Below, piece by piece: positions 43,426 through 52,966 of a stretch of 64,000 nt of DNA. Under the pieces are notes generated by a model. That model did not search any database and had not been told where the DNA came from. It saw nothing but the letters and a program-made list of their open reading frames with translations. A program made the position numbers and the translations under genes. The stretch spans positions 3,224,001-3,288,000 of the forward strand of contig NC_015138.1 of NCBI RefSeq assembly GCF_000176855.2, written 5' to 3'. Source of the DNA: Paracidovorax avenae ATCC 19860. GTDB lineage: Bacteria; Pseudomonadota; Gammaproteobacteria; Burkholderiales; Burkholderiaceae_C. The stretch's first letter is position 1, and every line of letters starts with the position of its first letter.

Positions 43426-44985
43426 ATGACCTCGCCCATGCATGCCCCCGCCACCACTCCGGCACCCGGCGCCGCGCCCGTGCTGGAACTGGCGGGCATC
43501 CGCAAGCAGTTCTCCGGCGTGCCGGTGCTGCAGGACGTGCAGCTGCGCCTCTACCCCGGCGAGATCCACGCGCTGATGGGGCAGAACGGCGCGGGCAAGT
43601 CCACCCTCATCAAGGTGCTCACGGGCGTGCTCAAGGCCAGCGGCGGCGAGATGCGCCTGGCCGGCCAGCCGGTGTGGCCCGATTCGCCGCTGGCAGCCCA
43701 GCGCCTGGGCATCAGCACGGTCTATCAGGAAGTCAACCTCTGCCCCAACCTCTCGGTGGCCGAGAACATCTTCGCGGGCCGCTACCCGCGCCACGGGCTG
43801 GCGCAGGGCTGGCGCATCGACTGGGCACGGATGCACCGGCGCGCGGCCGAGCTGGTCGCACGCATCGGCCTGGACATCGACGTGGCGTGCCAGCTGTCGG
43901 ATTACCCCGTCGCTGTGCAGCAGCTGGTGGCGATCGCCCGGGCGCTGTCCATCGACGCACGCGTGCTGATCCTGGACGAACCCACCTCCAGCCTGGACGA
44001 CGACGAGGTGAAGAAGCTCTTCGAGGTGCTGCGCCGCCTGCGCGCGGAGGGCCTGTCCATCGTTTTCGTGACGCACTTCCTGAACCAGGTCTATGCCGTG
44101 TCGGACCGCATCACCGTGCTGCGCAACGGTACCTGGGTGGGCGAATGGCTGGCGAAGGACCTGGGCCCGCAGGCCCTGATCGCCGCGATGCTGGGCCGCG
44201 AACTGGCCGCGCAGGCCGCCAGCGCGCAGGCGCCGCAGGACAGCAGCGCGCAGGCACCCGCGCTGCTGCAGGCCGAGGGCCTGGGCCAGGCCGGGCAGTT
44301 GCAGCCGCTGGACCTGCAGATCCGCCCCGGCGAGGTGGTCGGACTGGCCGGCCTGCTGGGCGCGGGCCGCACCGAGCTGGCGCGCCTGCTGTTCGGACTG
44401 GAGCAGCCCGACCGCGGCATGCTGCGCATCGACGGCCGCGCGGTGGCCTTCTCCAACCCCATGGACGCCATCCGGCAGGGCCTGGCCCTGTGCCCCGAAG
44501 AGCGCAAGACCGACGGCATCGTGGCCGAGCTCTCGGTGCGCGAGAACATCGCCCTGGCGCTGCAGGCGCGCATGGGCGTGGGCAAGTTCCTGCCGCGCGC
44601 CGAGCAAACCGCCCTGGCGGAACGCTACGTGCAGCTGCTGGGCATCAAGACCGCCAGCGTGGAAACACCCATCGGCCTGCTGTCGGGCGGCAACCAGCAG
44701 AAAGCCATCCTGGCGCGCTGGCTGGCGACCGAGCCGCGCCTGCTGATCCTCGACGAGCCCACGCGCGGCATCGACGTGGCCGCCAAGCAGGAAATCATGG
44801 ACCAGATCCTGCGCCTCGCGCAGGCCGGCATGGCCGTGCTCTTCATCTCCTCGGAAATGAGCGAGGTGGTGCGCGTGGCCCACCGCATCGTGGTGCTGCG
44901 CGACCGCCACAAGGTGGGCGAGCTGCCCGCAGGCAGCAGCGAGGACGCCATCTATGCACTCATCGCAGATCACGAGCATGCCTGA
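43426..44985 (+). CDS. ytfR: Galactofuranose-type ABC ATP-binding protein YtfR
   Basis: The 519-residue tandem ATPase has Walker A GQNGAGKST, VYQEVNLCPNLSVAENIFAG, Walker [17 protein letters not shown] and FVTHFLNQVYAVSDRITVLR in domain one, and [28 protein letters not shown] and [15 protein letters not shown] in domain two. The HFLNQVY motif and NLCPNLSV sequence are YtfR-like. It belongs with YtfQ (38417-39385) and the two permeases that follow. Its 3' end overlaps the ytfT start by eight bases. Confidence 0.92.
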   Translation: MTSPMHAPATTPAPGAAPVLELAGIRKQFSGVPVLQDVQLRLYPGEIHALMGQNGAGKSTLIKVLTGVLKASGGEMRLAGQPVWPDSPLAAQRLGISTVYQEVNLCPNLSVAENIFAGRYPRHGLAQGWRIDWARMHRRAAELVARIGLDIDVACQLSDYPVAVQQLVAIARALSIDARVLILDEPTSSLDDDEVKKLFEVLRRLRAEGLSIVFVTHFLNQVYAVSDRITVLRNGTWVGEWLAKDLGPQALIAAMLGRELAAQAASAQAPQDSSAQAPALLQAEGLGQAGQLQPLDLQIRPGEVVGLAGLLGAGRTELARLLFGLEQPDRGMLRIDGRAVAFSNPMDAIRQGLALCPEERKTDGIVAELSVRENIALALQARMGVGKFLPRAEQTALAERYVQLLGIKTASVETPIGLLSGGNQQKAILARWLATEPRLLILDEPTRGIDVAAKQEIMDQILRLAQAGMAVLFISSEMSEVVRVAHRIVVLRDRHKVGELPAGSSEDAIYALIADHEHA

Positions 44986-46033
44986 GCAGCGCCCTTCCCC
45001 CTTCGCCCCGGCCGCACTGCTGCGCCACCGCCTGGCCTGGCCGGTGATCACGCTGCTGCTCCTGCTGGCGATCAACGCGGCCTTCAACCCGGGCTTCCTG
45101 CACATCGAATGGCGCGACGGCCATTTCTACGGCAGCCTGATCGACATCCTCAACCGCGCCGCGCCCCTGGTGCTGGTGTCGCTGGGCATGACCATGGTGA
45201 TCGCCACGCGCGGCATCGACATCTCGGTGGGCGCCACGGTGGCCATCGCCGCGGCCGTGGCCGCCTGGCTGATCGGCGGTTCGGTATCGGGCAGCGAGAG
45301 CCGCTTTCCGCTGCCGGTTGCCATCCTGGGCGCCCTGGGCGTGGCGCTGCTGTGCGGCGTGTGGAACGGCGTGCTGGTGGCCCGGGTGGGCATGCAGCCC
45401 ATCATCGCCACGCTGATCCTCATGGTGGCGGGCCGGGGCATCGCCCAGCTCATCACCGACGGGCAGATCATCACCATCTACTACACGCCCTACTTCTTCA
45501 TGGGCGGCGGCTACCTGGCGGGGCTGCCATTCTCGCTCTTCGTGGCGGCGGCGGTGTTCGCGGTGCTCTACCTCGCCATCACGCGCACGGCGCTGGGGCT
45601 CTTCATCCAGGCCGTGGGCGTCAACCCCACGGCGGCCCGGGTGGCCGGCGTGCAGGCGGGCCGGCTCATCATGGCCGCCTACGTGTTCTGCGGCGTGTGC
45701 GCGGGCATCGCGGGCCTGCTCATCAGCTCCAACGTGAAGAGCGCGGACGGCAACAACGCCGGCCAGCTGATGGAGCTGGACGCCATCCTGGCCGTCACGC
45801 TCGGCGGCACGGCCCTTACCGGCGGGCGCTTCAGCCTCGCGGGCAGCGTGATCGGCGCGCTCATCATCCAGACGCTGACCTACGCCATCTATTCGCTGGG
45901 CGTGCCGCCCGAGGTGAACCTCGTGGTGAAGGCGGTGGTGGTGTTCGTCGTCATGCTGCTGCAGTCGCCGGAGTTCCGCGCCCAGGTGGGCCTGCTCGCG
46001 CGCCGCCCCGCCACCGGGAGGGCCCTGCCATGA
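44978..46033 (+). CDS. ytfT: Galactofuranose-type ABC permease YtfT
   Basis: The 351-residue CUT2 permease contains SLGMTMVIATRGIDISVGAT, MQPIIATLILMVAGRGIAQL, FIQAVGVNPTAARVAGVQAG and DAILAVTLGGTALTGGRFSL, matching YtfT. About eight to ten membrane helices. The start at 44978 overlaps the ytfR stop by eight bases; an ATG at 44954 would overlap by 32 bases. The stop codon overlaps the next start (ATGA), so ytfR-ytfT-yjfF are translationally coupled. Confidence 0.92.
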   Translation: MPEQRPSPFAPAALLRHRLAWPVITLLLLLAINAAFNPGFLHIEWRDGHFYGSLIDILNRAAPLVLVSLGMTMVIATRGIDISVGATVAIAAAVAAWLIGGSVSGSESRFPLPVAILGALGVALLCGVWNGVLVARVGMQPIIATLILMVAGRGIAQLITDGQIITIYYTPYFFMGGGYLAGLPFSLFVAAAVFAVLYLAITRTALGLFIQAVGVNPTAARVAGVQAGRLIMAAYVFCGVCAGIAGLLISSNVKSADGNNAGQLMELDAILAVTLGGTALTGGRFSLAGSVIGALIIQTLTYAIYSLGVPPEVNLVVKAVVVFVVMLLQSPEFRAQVGLLARRPATGRALP

Positions 46034-47049
46034 GCGCCGTCATGACCCCGTCCACGGCCACCACGCCCGCCGGCGCGCACGGCCCCCGCCTGAACGCCAG
46101 GTACCTGCCGCTGGCCGCCACCATCGCGCTCTTCGTGGCCATGGCCACGCTGGGCTCGGTGCGCTACACGGGCTTTTTCTCGGCCCAGGTGTTCCTCAAC
46201 CTGCTGATCGACAACGCTTTCCTCATCATCGTCGCGGTGGGCATGACCTTCGTCATCCTCTCGGGCGGCATCGACCTGTCGGTGGGCGCCGTGGTGGCGC
46301 TCACCACCATGGTGTTCGCCTCGCTGGTGGAGCGCCACGGCTGGAGCCCGGCGGCGGCCGTGCCCGTGGTGCTGCTGATGGGCACGTGCTTCGGCGCGTT
46401 CATGGGCTTCCTGATCGAGCGCTTCCGGCTGCAGCCCTTCATCGTCACGCTCGCAGGCATGTTCCTCGCGCGGGGCCTGTGCTACCTCATCAGCATCGAC
46501 TCGATCAGCATCACGCACGAAGGCTATTCGGAACTCGCGCAATGGCGCCTGCAACTGACCGAAACCGCCTCCATCTCGCTGGGTGCGTTGATCGCCATTG
46601 CCGTGGTGCTGGCCGGCATCTTCATCGCGCACTGCACGCCGTTCGGTCGCGCGGTCTATGCCGTGGGCGGCAGCGAGCACTCGGCCCTGCTGATGGGCCT
46701 GCCGGTGCGCTCCACGCTGGTGGGCGTCTACACCCTGTCGGGCTTCTGCTCGGCCCTGGCCGGCGTGGTGTTCACCTTCTACATGCTCTCGGGCTACGGC
46801 CTGCATGCCGTGGGCATGGAGCTGGACGCCATCGCCGCCGTCGTCATCGGCGGCACGCTGCTCACGGGCGGCGTGGGCTACGTGGCCGGCACGCTCTTCG
46901 GCGTGCTGATGCTCGGAATCATCCAGACGCTGATTTCCTTCGACGGCACGCTCAGCTCGTGGTGGACGCGCATCGCCGTCGGCGTGCTGCTGTTCGTCTT
47001 CTGCCTGCTGCAGCGCCTGCTCACGCGCCGCTCCGGCCGGCGCCGCTGA
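46030..47049 (+). CDS. yjfF: Galactofuranose-type ABC permease YjfF
   Basis: The 339-residue CUT2 permease has VGMTFVILSGGIDLSVGAVV, LQPFIVTLAGMFLARGLCYL, ISITHEGY, GRAVYAVGGSEHSALLMGLP and DAIAAVVIGGTLLTGGVGYV, the pattern of YjfF, the second permease of the YtfQRT-YjfF system. Two different permeases form the heterodimeric pore. The start overlaps the ytfT stop by four bases. A short 55-bp gap separates it from the dehydratase gene. Confidence 0.92.
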   Translation: MSAVMTPSTATTPAGAHGPRLNARYLPLAATIALFVAMATLGSVRYTGFFSAQVFLNLLIDNAFLIIVAVGMTFVILSGGIDLSVGAVVALTTMVFASLVERHGWSPAAAVPVVLLMGTCFGAFMGFLIERFRLQPFIVTLAGMFLARGLCYLISIDSISITHEGYSELAQWRLQLTETASISLGALIAIAVVLAGIFIAHCTPFGRAVYAVGGSEHSALLMGLPVRSTLVGVYTLSGFCSALAGVVFTFYMLSGYGLHAVGMELDAIAAVVIGGTLLTGGVGYVAGTLFGVLMLGIIQTLISFDGTLSSWWTRIAVGVLLFVFCLLQRLLTRRSGRRR

Positions 47050-47104
47050 ACCCGCCACCGCCCTTTCCGCTTTCCGTTTCCCGCATCCCTTCCGAGCTTC
47101 CACG

Positions 47105-48838
47105 ATGACCACCCCTCCGCGCAAACTCCGCTCCACCGAATGGTTCGGCACGGCCGACAAGAACGGCTTCATGTACCGCAGCTGGATGAAGAACCAGGGC
47201 ATCCCCGACCATGAGTTCGACGGCCGCCCCATCATCGGCATCTGCAACACCTGGTCCGAACTCACGCCCTGCAACGCGCACTTCCGCAAGATCGCCGAGC
47301 ACGTCAAGCGCGGCATCTACGAAGCAGGCGGCTTCCCGGTCGAATTCCCCGTGTTCTCCAACGGCGAATCCAACCTGCGGCCCACCGCCATGCTCACGCG
47401 CAACCTGGCCAGCATGGACGTGGAGGAAGCCATCCGCGGCAACCCCATCGACGCCGTCGTGCTGCTGACCGGCTGCGACAAGACCACGCCCGCGCTGCTG
47501 ATGGGCGCGGCCAGTTGCGACGTGCCGGCCATCGTGGTCACGGGCGGGCCCATGCTCAATGGCAAGCTGGCCGGCAAGGACATCGGATCGGGCACTGCCG
47601 TGTGGCAACTGCACGAATCCCTGAAGGCCGGCGAGATCGAGCTGCACCAGTTCCTCGCGGCCGAAGGCGGCATGTCGCGCTCAGCCGGCACCTGCAACAC
47701 CATGGGCACGGCCAGCACCATGGCCTGCATGGCCGAATCGCTGGGCACCTCGCTTCCGCACAACGCGGCGATTCCGGCGGTGGACGCGCGCCGTTACGTG
47801 CTGGCGCACATGTCGGGCAAGCGCATCGTCGAGATGGCGCACGAGGGGCTCACGCTCTCGAAGATCCTGACGCGCGAAGCCTTCGAGAACGCCATCCGCA
47901 CCAATGCCGCCATCGGCGGCTCGACCAATGCCGTCATCCACCTCAAGGCGATCGCCGGCCGCATCGGCGTGCAGCTCGACCTGGAGGACTGGACCCGCAT
48001 CGGGCGCGGCACGCCCACCCTGGTGGACCTGCAGCCCTCGGGCCGCTTCCTGATGGAGGAGTTCTACTACGCGGGCGGCCTGCCCGCCGTGCTGCGCCGC
48101 CTGGGCGAGAACGGCCTGCTGCCCCATCCGGAAGCGCTCACCGTGAACGGCAGGAGCCTCTGGGACAACGTGCGCGAGGCCCCGCAGTACAACGACGAGG
48201 TGATCCGCCCGATCGACAACCCGCTCATCGCGGATGGCGGCATCTGCATCCTGCGCGGCAACCTGGCGCCGCGCGGCGCGGTGCTCAAGCCCTCGGCCGC
48301 CACGCCCGAGCTGCTCAAGCACCGGGGCCGCGCCGTGGTGTTCGAGAACCTGGAGCACTACAAGGCGCGCATCGTCGATGAGGATCTGGACATCGATGCG
48401 AGTTGCGTGATGGTCATGAAGAACTGCGGCCCCAAGGGCTACCCCGGCATGGCCGAGGTGGGCAACATGGGCCTGCCGCCCAAGCTGCTGCGGCAGGGCG
48501 TGAAGGACATGGTGCGCATCTCCGACGCGCGCATGAGCGGAACGGCCTACGGCACCGTGGTGCTGCACGTGGCGCCCGAGGCCGCGGCCGGGGGCCCCCT
48601 GGCCGCCGTGCGCGACGGCGACTTCATCGAGCTGGACTGCGAACAGGGCCGCCTGCACCTGGACATCAGCGACGAGGAACTGGCCGCGCGCCTGGCCGAA
48701 CTGGCCACCACCGACCACGGCGGCCGCGGCGGCTACCAGCGCCTCTACGTCGATCACGTGCTGCAGGCCGACGAAGGCTGCGACTTCGACTTCCTGGTCG
48801 GCTGCAGAGGCGCGGCCGTCCCCCGCCATTCACACTGA
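47105..48838 (+). CDS. IlvD/Edd family dehydratase, L-arabinonate dehydratase type
   Basis: A 577-residue [2Fe-2S] dehydratase. The three cluster cysteines are C56 (ELTPCNAHF), C124 (LTGCDKTTPA) and C197 (GTCNTMGTAS), with the spacing (68 and 73 residues) of pentonate dehydratases. The N-terminus LRSTEWFGTADKNGFMYRSW is characteristic of the sugar-acid rather than amino-acid (IlvD) branch. It likely converts L-arabinonate (possibly also D-fuconate or D-galactonate) to 2-keto-3-deoxy-L-arabinonate. Next in the pathway is the DapA-family gene at 49041. Confidence 0.9.
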   Translation: MTTPPRKLRSTEWFGTADKNGFMYRSWMKNQGIPDHEFDGRPIIGICNTWSELTPCNAHFRKIAEHVKRGIYEAGGFPVEFPVFSNGESNLRPTAMLTRNLASMDVEEAIRGNPIDAVVLLTGCDKTTPALLMGAASCDVPAIVVTGGPMLNGKLAGKDIGSGTAVWQLHESLKAGEIELHQFLAAEGGMSRSAGTCNTMGTASTMACMAESLGTSLPHNAAIPAVDARRYVLAHMSGKRIVEMAHEGLTLSKILTREAFENAIRTNAAIGGSTNAVIHLKAIAGRIGVQLDLEDWTRIGRGTPTLVDLQPSGRFLMEEFYYAGGLPAVLRRLGENGLLPHPEALTVNGRSLWDNVREAPQYNDEVIRPIDNPLIADGGICILRGNLAPRGAVLKPSAATPELLKHRGRAVVFENLEHYKARIVDEDLDIDASCVMVMKNCGPKGYPGMAEVGNMGLPPKLLRQGVKDMVRISDARMSGTAYGTVVLHVAPEAAAGGPLAAVRDGDFIELDCEQGRLHLDISDEELAARLAELATTDHGGRGGYQRLYVDHVLQADEGCDFDFLVGCRGAAVPRHSH

Positions 48839-48849
48839 TGCACTGATGA

Positions 48850-48950
48850 ACACCCCCCTGCGGCGCTATGCGCCTTCCCCCCGCTCTCGCAACGCTGCGC
48901 GTTGCGGGCAGGGGGACGCAGCCGGCGCTGCGGGGCGGCCCTTGCTCGGC
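48850..48950. repeat. Dispersed intergenic repeat, copy 2
   Basis: This copy aligns with the element at 35653-35753: same ends (ACACCCCCCTG...GGGGCGGCCCTTGC..GGC) and an inner 7-bp hairpin (CGCAACG / CGTTGCG, loop CTGCG, 48888-48906) whose bases differ from copy 1 but still pair. It occupies half of the 202-bp gap inside the operon; the rest of the gap shows only a leader to the next gene. Confidence 0.8.
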
Positions 48951-49040
48951 TGCCCTGACCTGGGGCCGCGCCAGTTGCAGGGGCTGTGCTCAAAGCAACG
49001 CGCCAAGCAGGCTTGACTTAAACCATGACTTCGTGACCCC

Positions 49041-49979
49041 ATGCCAGCAACACACTCTGCCCAGAATCCGCGCTACCGCGGCATCTTCCCGGTCGTGCCG
49101 ACCACGTTCAACGAGGACGGCAGCCTCGATCTGGAGAGCCAGAAGCGCTGCCTGGATTTCATGATCGATGCGGGGGTCGATGGCCTGTGCATCCTGGCCA
49201 ATTTCTCCGAGCAGTTCTCGCTGTCGGATGCGGAGCGCGAAACGCTCACGCGGACCTCGCTGGAGCATGTCGCCGGCCGGGTGCCGGTGATCGTCACCAC
49301 CACGCACTACGGCACGCGCGTATGCGCCGAGCGCAGCCGCGCGGCGCAGGACATGGGCGCCTCCATGGTCATGGTGATGCCGCCCTACCACGGCGCCACC
49401 TTCCGCGTGCCCGAGGCGCAGATCCAAGCGTTCTACGCCCAGGTGTCCGACGCGATCGACATTCCCATCATGGTGCAGGACGCCCCGGCCAGCGGCACGG
49501 TGCTGTCCGCCCCCTTCCTCGCCCGCATGGCGCAGGAGATCGAGCACCTGGCCTATTTCAAGATCGAGACGCCCGGTGCCGCCAGCAAGCTGCGCGAGCT
49601 GATCCGCCTGGGTGGCGATGCCATCGAAGGGCCCTGGGACGGCGAAGAGGCCATCACCCTGCTGGCCGACCTGGACGCGGGCGCCACCGGCGCGATGACG
49701 GGCGGCGCCTTCCCGGACGGCATCCGCCCCATCATCGAGGCCCACCGCGCGGGCGACATGGACCAGGCGTTCGCGCTCTACCAGCGCTGGCTGCCGCTCA
49801 TCAACCACGAGAACCGCCAGGGCGGCATCCTCACCGCGAAGGCGCTGATGAAGGAAGGCGGCGTGATCGCCTGCGAGGCCGGCCGCCATCCGTTCCCGCC
49901 CATGCACCCCGAGGTGCGCCGCGGCCTGATCGACATCGCGCGCCGGCTCGACCCGCTGGTGCTGCGCTGGGCCCGCTGA
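49041..49979 (+). CDS. DapA-family lyase, probable 2-keto-3-deoxy-L-arabinonate dehydratase
   Basis: A 312-residue TIM-barrel of the DHDPS/NAL family: GIFPVVPTTFNEDGSLDLES, GVDGLCILANFSEQFSLSDA, VMVMPPYHGATF and the Schiff-base lysine in LAYFKIETPGAAS. The FSEQ (instead of GSTGE) motif and context between L-arabinonate dehydratase and KGSADH fit KDA dehydratase, which yields 2-oxoglutarate semialdehyde. An aldolase activity (pyruvate plus glycolaldehyde) is the alternative for this family. Confidence 0.87.
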   Translation: MPATHSAQNPRYRGIFPVVPTTFNEDGSLDLESQKRCLDFMIDAGVDGLCILANFSEQFSLSDAERETLTRTSLEHVAGRVPVIVTTTHYGTRVCAERSRAAQDMGASMVMVMPPYHGATFRVPEAQIQAFYAQVSDAIDIPIMVQDAPASGTVLSAPFLARMAQEIEHLAYFKIETPGAASKLRELIRLGGDAIEGPWDGEEAITLLADLDAGATGAMTGGAFPDGIRPIIEAHRAGDMDQAFALYQRWLPLINHENRQGGILTAKALMKEGGVIACEAGRHPFPPMHPEVRRGLIDIARRLDPLVLRWAR

Positions 49980-49992
49980 GCCGGCTGCCACC

Positions 49993-51045
49993 ATGAACGA
50001 CCAAGCCGCCGATCTTTCCGCCACCCGCCTCGTCGCGCTCGACTGGGGCACCAGTTCGCTGCGCGCATACCGCCTGGGCGACGGGGGCCGCGTGCTGGAG
50101 CTGCGCCACCGGCCCTGGGGCATCATGCACCTGCCCCCCGCGCCCGCGGGTGAGGACGCCGGCACGGATGCCGCCTTCGAGCGCGCCCTGCAGGATGCCT
50201 GCGGCGACTGGCTGGCTGCCGCGCCGCAGCTTCCGCTGCTGGCCTGCGGCATGGTGGGCAGCGCCCAGGGCTGGCGCGAGGCGCGTTACCTGCACACGCC
50301 CACCTCGCTCGATGCGCTGGCGCAAGGACTGACCCGGGTGGACCGCCCCGGCGGCCAGCCGCTGCACATCGTGCCCGGACTGCTGCAGCCCGGCGACCTG
50401 CCCAACGTGATGCGCGGCGAGGAGACCCAGGTGCTGGGCGTGCTGGCCGACCTTCCGGCCGAAGACCCAGGCCCCTGGCTGGTCGGCCTGCCCGGCTCCC
50501 ACAGCAAGTGGGTGGTGGCGCAGCGCAGCGGCATCGAGGGCTTCCACACCTTCATGACGGGCGAGGTGTTCGCCGCGCTGCGCGGGCACACCATTCTCGG
50601 CCGGACCATGGCCCCGGCAGATGCGCAGAGCGGCACAGCGCCCGACGACGCCGCCTTCGTGCGCGGGCTGCAGGTGGCGTGCGGCAGCGATGCCGGCCTG
50701 GGCCTGCTCTCGCACATCTTCAGCACCCGCACCCTGGGGCTCACGGGCGTGCTGCCCGCCAGCGCCCAGGCCGACTACCTCTCGGGCCTGCTCATCGGCC
50801 ACGAGGTCGCCGCCCTCGCCCGCGTGCACCCGCCGGGCGGCTCGGCAGCGCCCGTCCAGCCGCTGCTGTGCGGCGAGCCGGACCTGTGCCGCCGCTACGC
50901 ACTGGCCCTGCGGCTGCAGGGCTTCGCCGAGCCCGCCATCGCCGCCCAGGCCACTCCCACCGGGCTCTGGCAGATCGCCCGGGCCGCCGGCCTGCCGGCC
51001 GGGGAAGCGCCCCAACCCTCATCCGCAGAGAGCCTTGCCGCATGA
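49993..51045 (+). CDS. dgoK: 2-dehydro-3-deoxygalactonokinase
   Basis: A 350-residue DgoK-family kinase of the ASKHA fold: VALDWGTSSLRAYRL (phosphate 1 motif), LACGMVGSAQGWREARYLHT, IVPGLLQ with MRGEETQVLGVL, LPGSHSKWVV, FMTGEVFAALRGHTILGRTM and YLSGLLIGHEV. It phosphorylates 2-keto-3-deoxy-galactonate at O6, using ATP. It overlaps the aldolase gene by four bases (ATGA). Part of the De Ley-Doudoroff branch for D-galactonate. Confidence 0.93.
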   Translation: MNDQAADLSATRLVALDWGTSSLRAYRLGDGGRVLELRHRPWGIMHLPPAPAGEDAGTDAAFERALQDACGDWLAAAPQLPLLACGMVGSAQGWREARYLHTPTSLDALAQGLTRVDRPGGQPLHIVPGLLQPGDLPNVMRGEETQVLGVLADLPAEDPGPWLVGLPGSHSKWVVAQRSGIEGFHTFMTGEVFAALRGHTILGRTMAPADAQSGTAPDDAAFVRGLQVACGSDAGLGLLSHIFSTRTLGLTGVLPASAQADYLSGLLIGHEVAALARVHPPGGSAAPVQPLLCGEPDLCRRYALALRLQGFAEPAIAAQATPTGLWQIARAAGLPAGEAPQPSSAESLAA

Positions 51046-51764
51046 CCACCATCGACCACACCCTGTTCCACGCCCTGCAGCGCTGCGGGCTCATCGCCAT
51101 CCTGCGCGGCATCCAGCCCCATGAGGCCGTACCGATCGGCCAGGCCCTGTACGACGCGGGCTTCCGCATCATCGAGGTGCCGCTCAACTCCCCCGAGCCC
51201 CTGGCCAGCATCCGCGCGCTGCGCGATGCCCTGCCCACCGACTGCGTGGTGGGCGCGGGCACGGTGCTTTCCACGCACGACTGCGCCGACGTGGCCGAGG
51301 CCGGCGGGCAGATCATCGTCATGCCGCACAGCGATCCGGCCGTGATCCGCGCCGCGCGTGCGGCCGGCCTGGCCTGCGCTCCCGGCGTGGCGACGCTGAC
51401 CGAAGCCTATGCCGCACTGGCCGCCGGGGCCAACCTGCTCAAGCTCTTTCCGGCGGAAGCGCTTCCTCCCGCCGTGCTCAAGGCCTGGCGCGCGGTGATC
51501 CCGCCCAGCGTGGCGCTGGCCCCCGTGGGCGGCATTGCGCCGGAAAGCATCGCGCCCTATGCGGCGGCAGGCGCCAGCGGCTTCGGCCTGGGCTCGGCCC
51601 TCTACCGCCCCGGCAACAGCGCGGCCGACGTGGCCCGCAAGGCCGTCGCCTTCATCCAGGCCTGGCACGACGCCTATGGCATGGCCCGCACGTGCGGGCA
51701 GGGCCCCGCGCCGGCCGCCGCGGCAGCCCCACGTCCATCCCCCACCGCAGCCACCGTTTCCTGA
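51042..51764 (+). CDS. dgoA: 2-dehydro-3-deoxy-6-phosphogalactonate aldolase
   Basis: The 240-residue class I aldolase of the KDPG/KDPGal family has [30 protein letters not shown] (active-site glutamate), [18 protein letters not shown] and Schiff-base lysine in [10 protein letters not shown], followed by VGGIAP. It splits KDPGal into pyruvate and glyceraldehyde 3-phosphate. EVPLNSP with ILRGI fits the DgoA rather than the Eda type. A 25-residue Pro/Ala tail follows the fold. Confidence 0.93.
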   Translation: MTTIDHTLFHALQRCGLIAILRGIQPHEAVPIGQALYDAGFRIIEVPLNSPEPLASIRALRDALPTDCVVGAGTVLSTHDCADVAEAGGQIIVMPHSDPAVIRAARAAGLACAPGVATLTEAYAALAAGANLLKLFPAEALPPAVLKAWRAVIPPSVALAPVGGIAPESIAPYAAAGASGFGLGSALYRPGNSAADVARKAVAFIQAWHDAYGMARTCGQGPAPAAAAAPRPSPTAATVS

Positions 51765-51777
51765 GATTTCTCCTGCC

Positions 51778-52926
51778 ATGAAGATCACCCGATTGACCAC
51801 GTTCCTGGTGCCTCCGCGCTGGTGCTTCTTGAAGATCGAAACCGACGAAGGCATCGACGGCTGGGGCGAGCCCGTCCTCGAAGGCCGCGCCCAGACCGTG
51901 GCCGCCGCCGTGGAGGAACTCTCCGACTACCTCGTCGGCAAGGATCCGCGCCACATCGAGGACCACTGGACGGTGCTCTACCGCGGCGGCTTCTACCGCG
52001 GCGGCGGCATCCACATGAGCGCGCTGGCCGGCATCGACCAGGCCCTGTGGGACATCAAGGGCAAGGCCCTGGGCGTGCCGGTGTCCGAGCTGCTCGGCGG
52101 CAACGTGCGCGACAGGATCCGCGTCTACAGCTGGATCGGCGGCGACCGGCCGGCCGAGACGGCGCAGCAGGCCCGCGACGCCGTGGGCCGCGGCTTCACC
52201 GCGGTGAAGATGAACGGAACGGAAGAGATGCAGTTCGTGGACACGTTCGACAAGGTGGAGCGCTGCCTGCAGAACGTGGCCGCCGTGCGCGAGGCCGTGG
52301 GCCCGCACGTGGGCATCGGCGTGGACTTCCACGGCCGCGTCCACCGGCCCATGGCCAAGGTGCTCATCAAGGAACTGGAGCCCTACCGGCTGATGTTCAT
52401 CGAGGAGCCCGTGCTCAGCGAGCACGACGAGGCGCTCAAGGAAATCGCGCGCATCTCGTCCACCCCCATCGCCCTGGGCGAGCGGCTGTACTCGCGCTGG
52501 GACTTCAAGCGGGTGCTGCAGGAGGGCTACGCGGACATCGTCCAGCCCGACCCGTCCCACGCCGGCGGCATCACCGAAACGCGCAAGATCGCGTCCATGG
52601 CCGAGGCCTACGACGTGGCCCTGGCCCTGCACTGCCCCCTCGGGCCCATCGCGCTGGCGGCCAACCTGCAGATCGATGCGGTCTGCTACAACGCCTTCAT
52701 CCAGGAGCAGAGCCTGGGCATCCACTACAACCAGGACAACGACCTGATGGACTACGTGTCCAACCCGCAGGTCTTCGCCTACCAGGACGGCATGGTCGCC
52801 ATCCCGGGCGGTCCGGGCCTGGGCATCGAGGTGAACGAAGACTACGTGCGCGAGCGCGCCGCGCAGGGCCACCGCTGGCGCAACCCGGTATGGCGCCACC
52901 GGGACGGCAGCCTCGCGGAATGGTGA
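51778..52926 (+). CDS. dgoD: D-galactonate dehydratase
   Basis: A 382-residue enolase-superfamily enzyme of the mandelate racemase subgroup. It matches DgoD throughout: [67 protein letters not shown] (Mg ligand and catalytic histidine), [34 protein letters not shown] and [12 protein letters not shown] (second catalytic histidine). It makes 2-keto-3-deoxy-D-galactonate, substrate of DgoK. Last gene of the operon. Confidence 0.95.
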   Translation: MKITRLTTFLVPPRWCFLKIETDEGIDGWGEPVLEGRAQTVAAAVEELSDYLVGKDPRHIEDHWTVLYRGGFYRGGGIHMSALAGIDQALWDIKGKALGVPVSELLGGNVRDRIRVYSWIGGDRPAETAQQARDAVGRGFTAVKMNGTEEMQFVDTFDKVERCLQNVAAVREAVGPHVGIGVDFHGRVHRPMAKVLIKELEPYRLMFIEEPVLSEHDEALKEIARISSTPIALGERLYSRWDFKRVLQEGYADIVQPDPSHAGGITETRKIASMAEAYDVALALHCPLGPIALAANLQIDAVCYNAFIQEQSLGIHYNQDNDLMDYVSNPQVFAYQDGMVAIPGGPGLGIEVNEDYVRERAAQGHRWRNPVWRHRDGSLAEW

Positions 52927-52966
52927 TGTCCGCTGCGGGCGGATTGCGCGCCGGCCGCCGCCAGGC

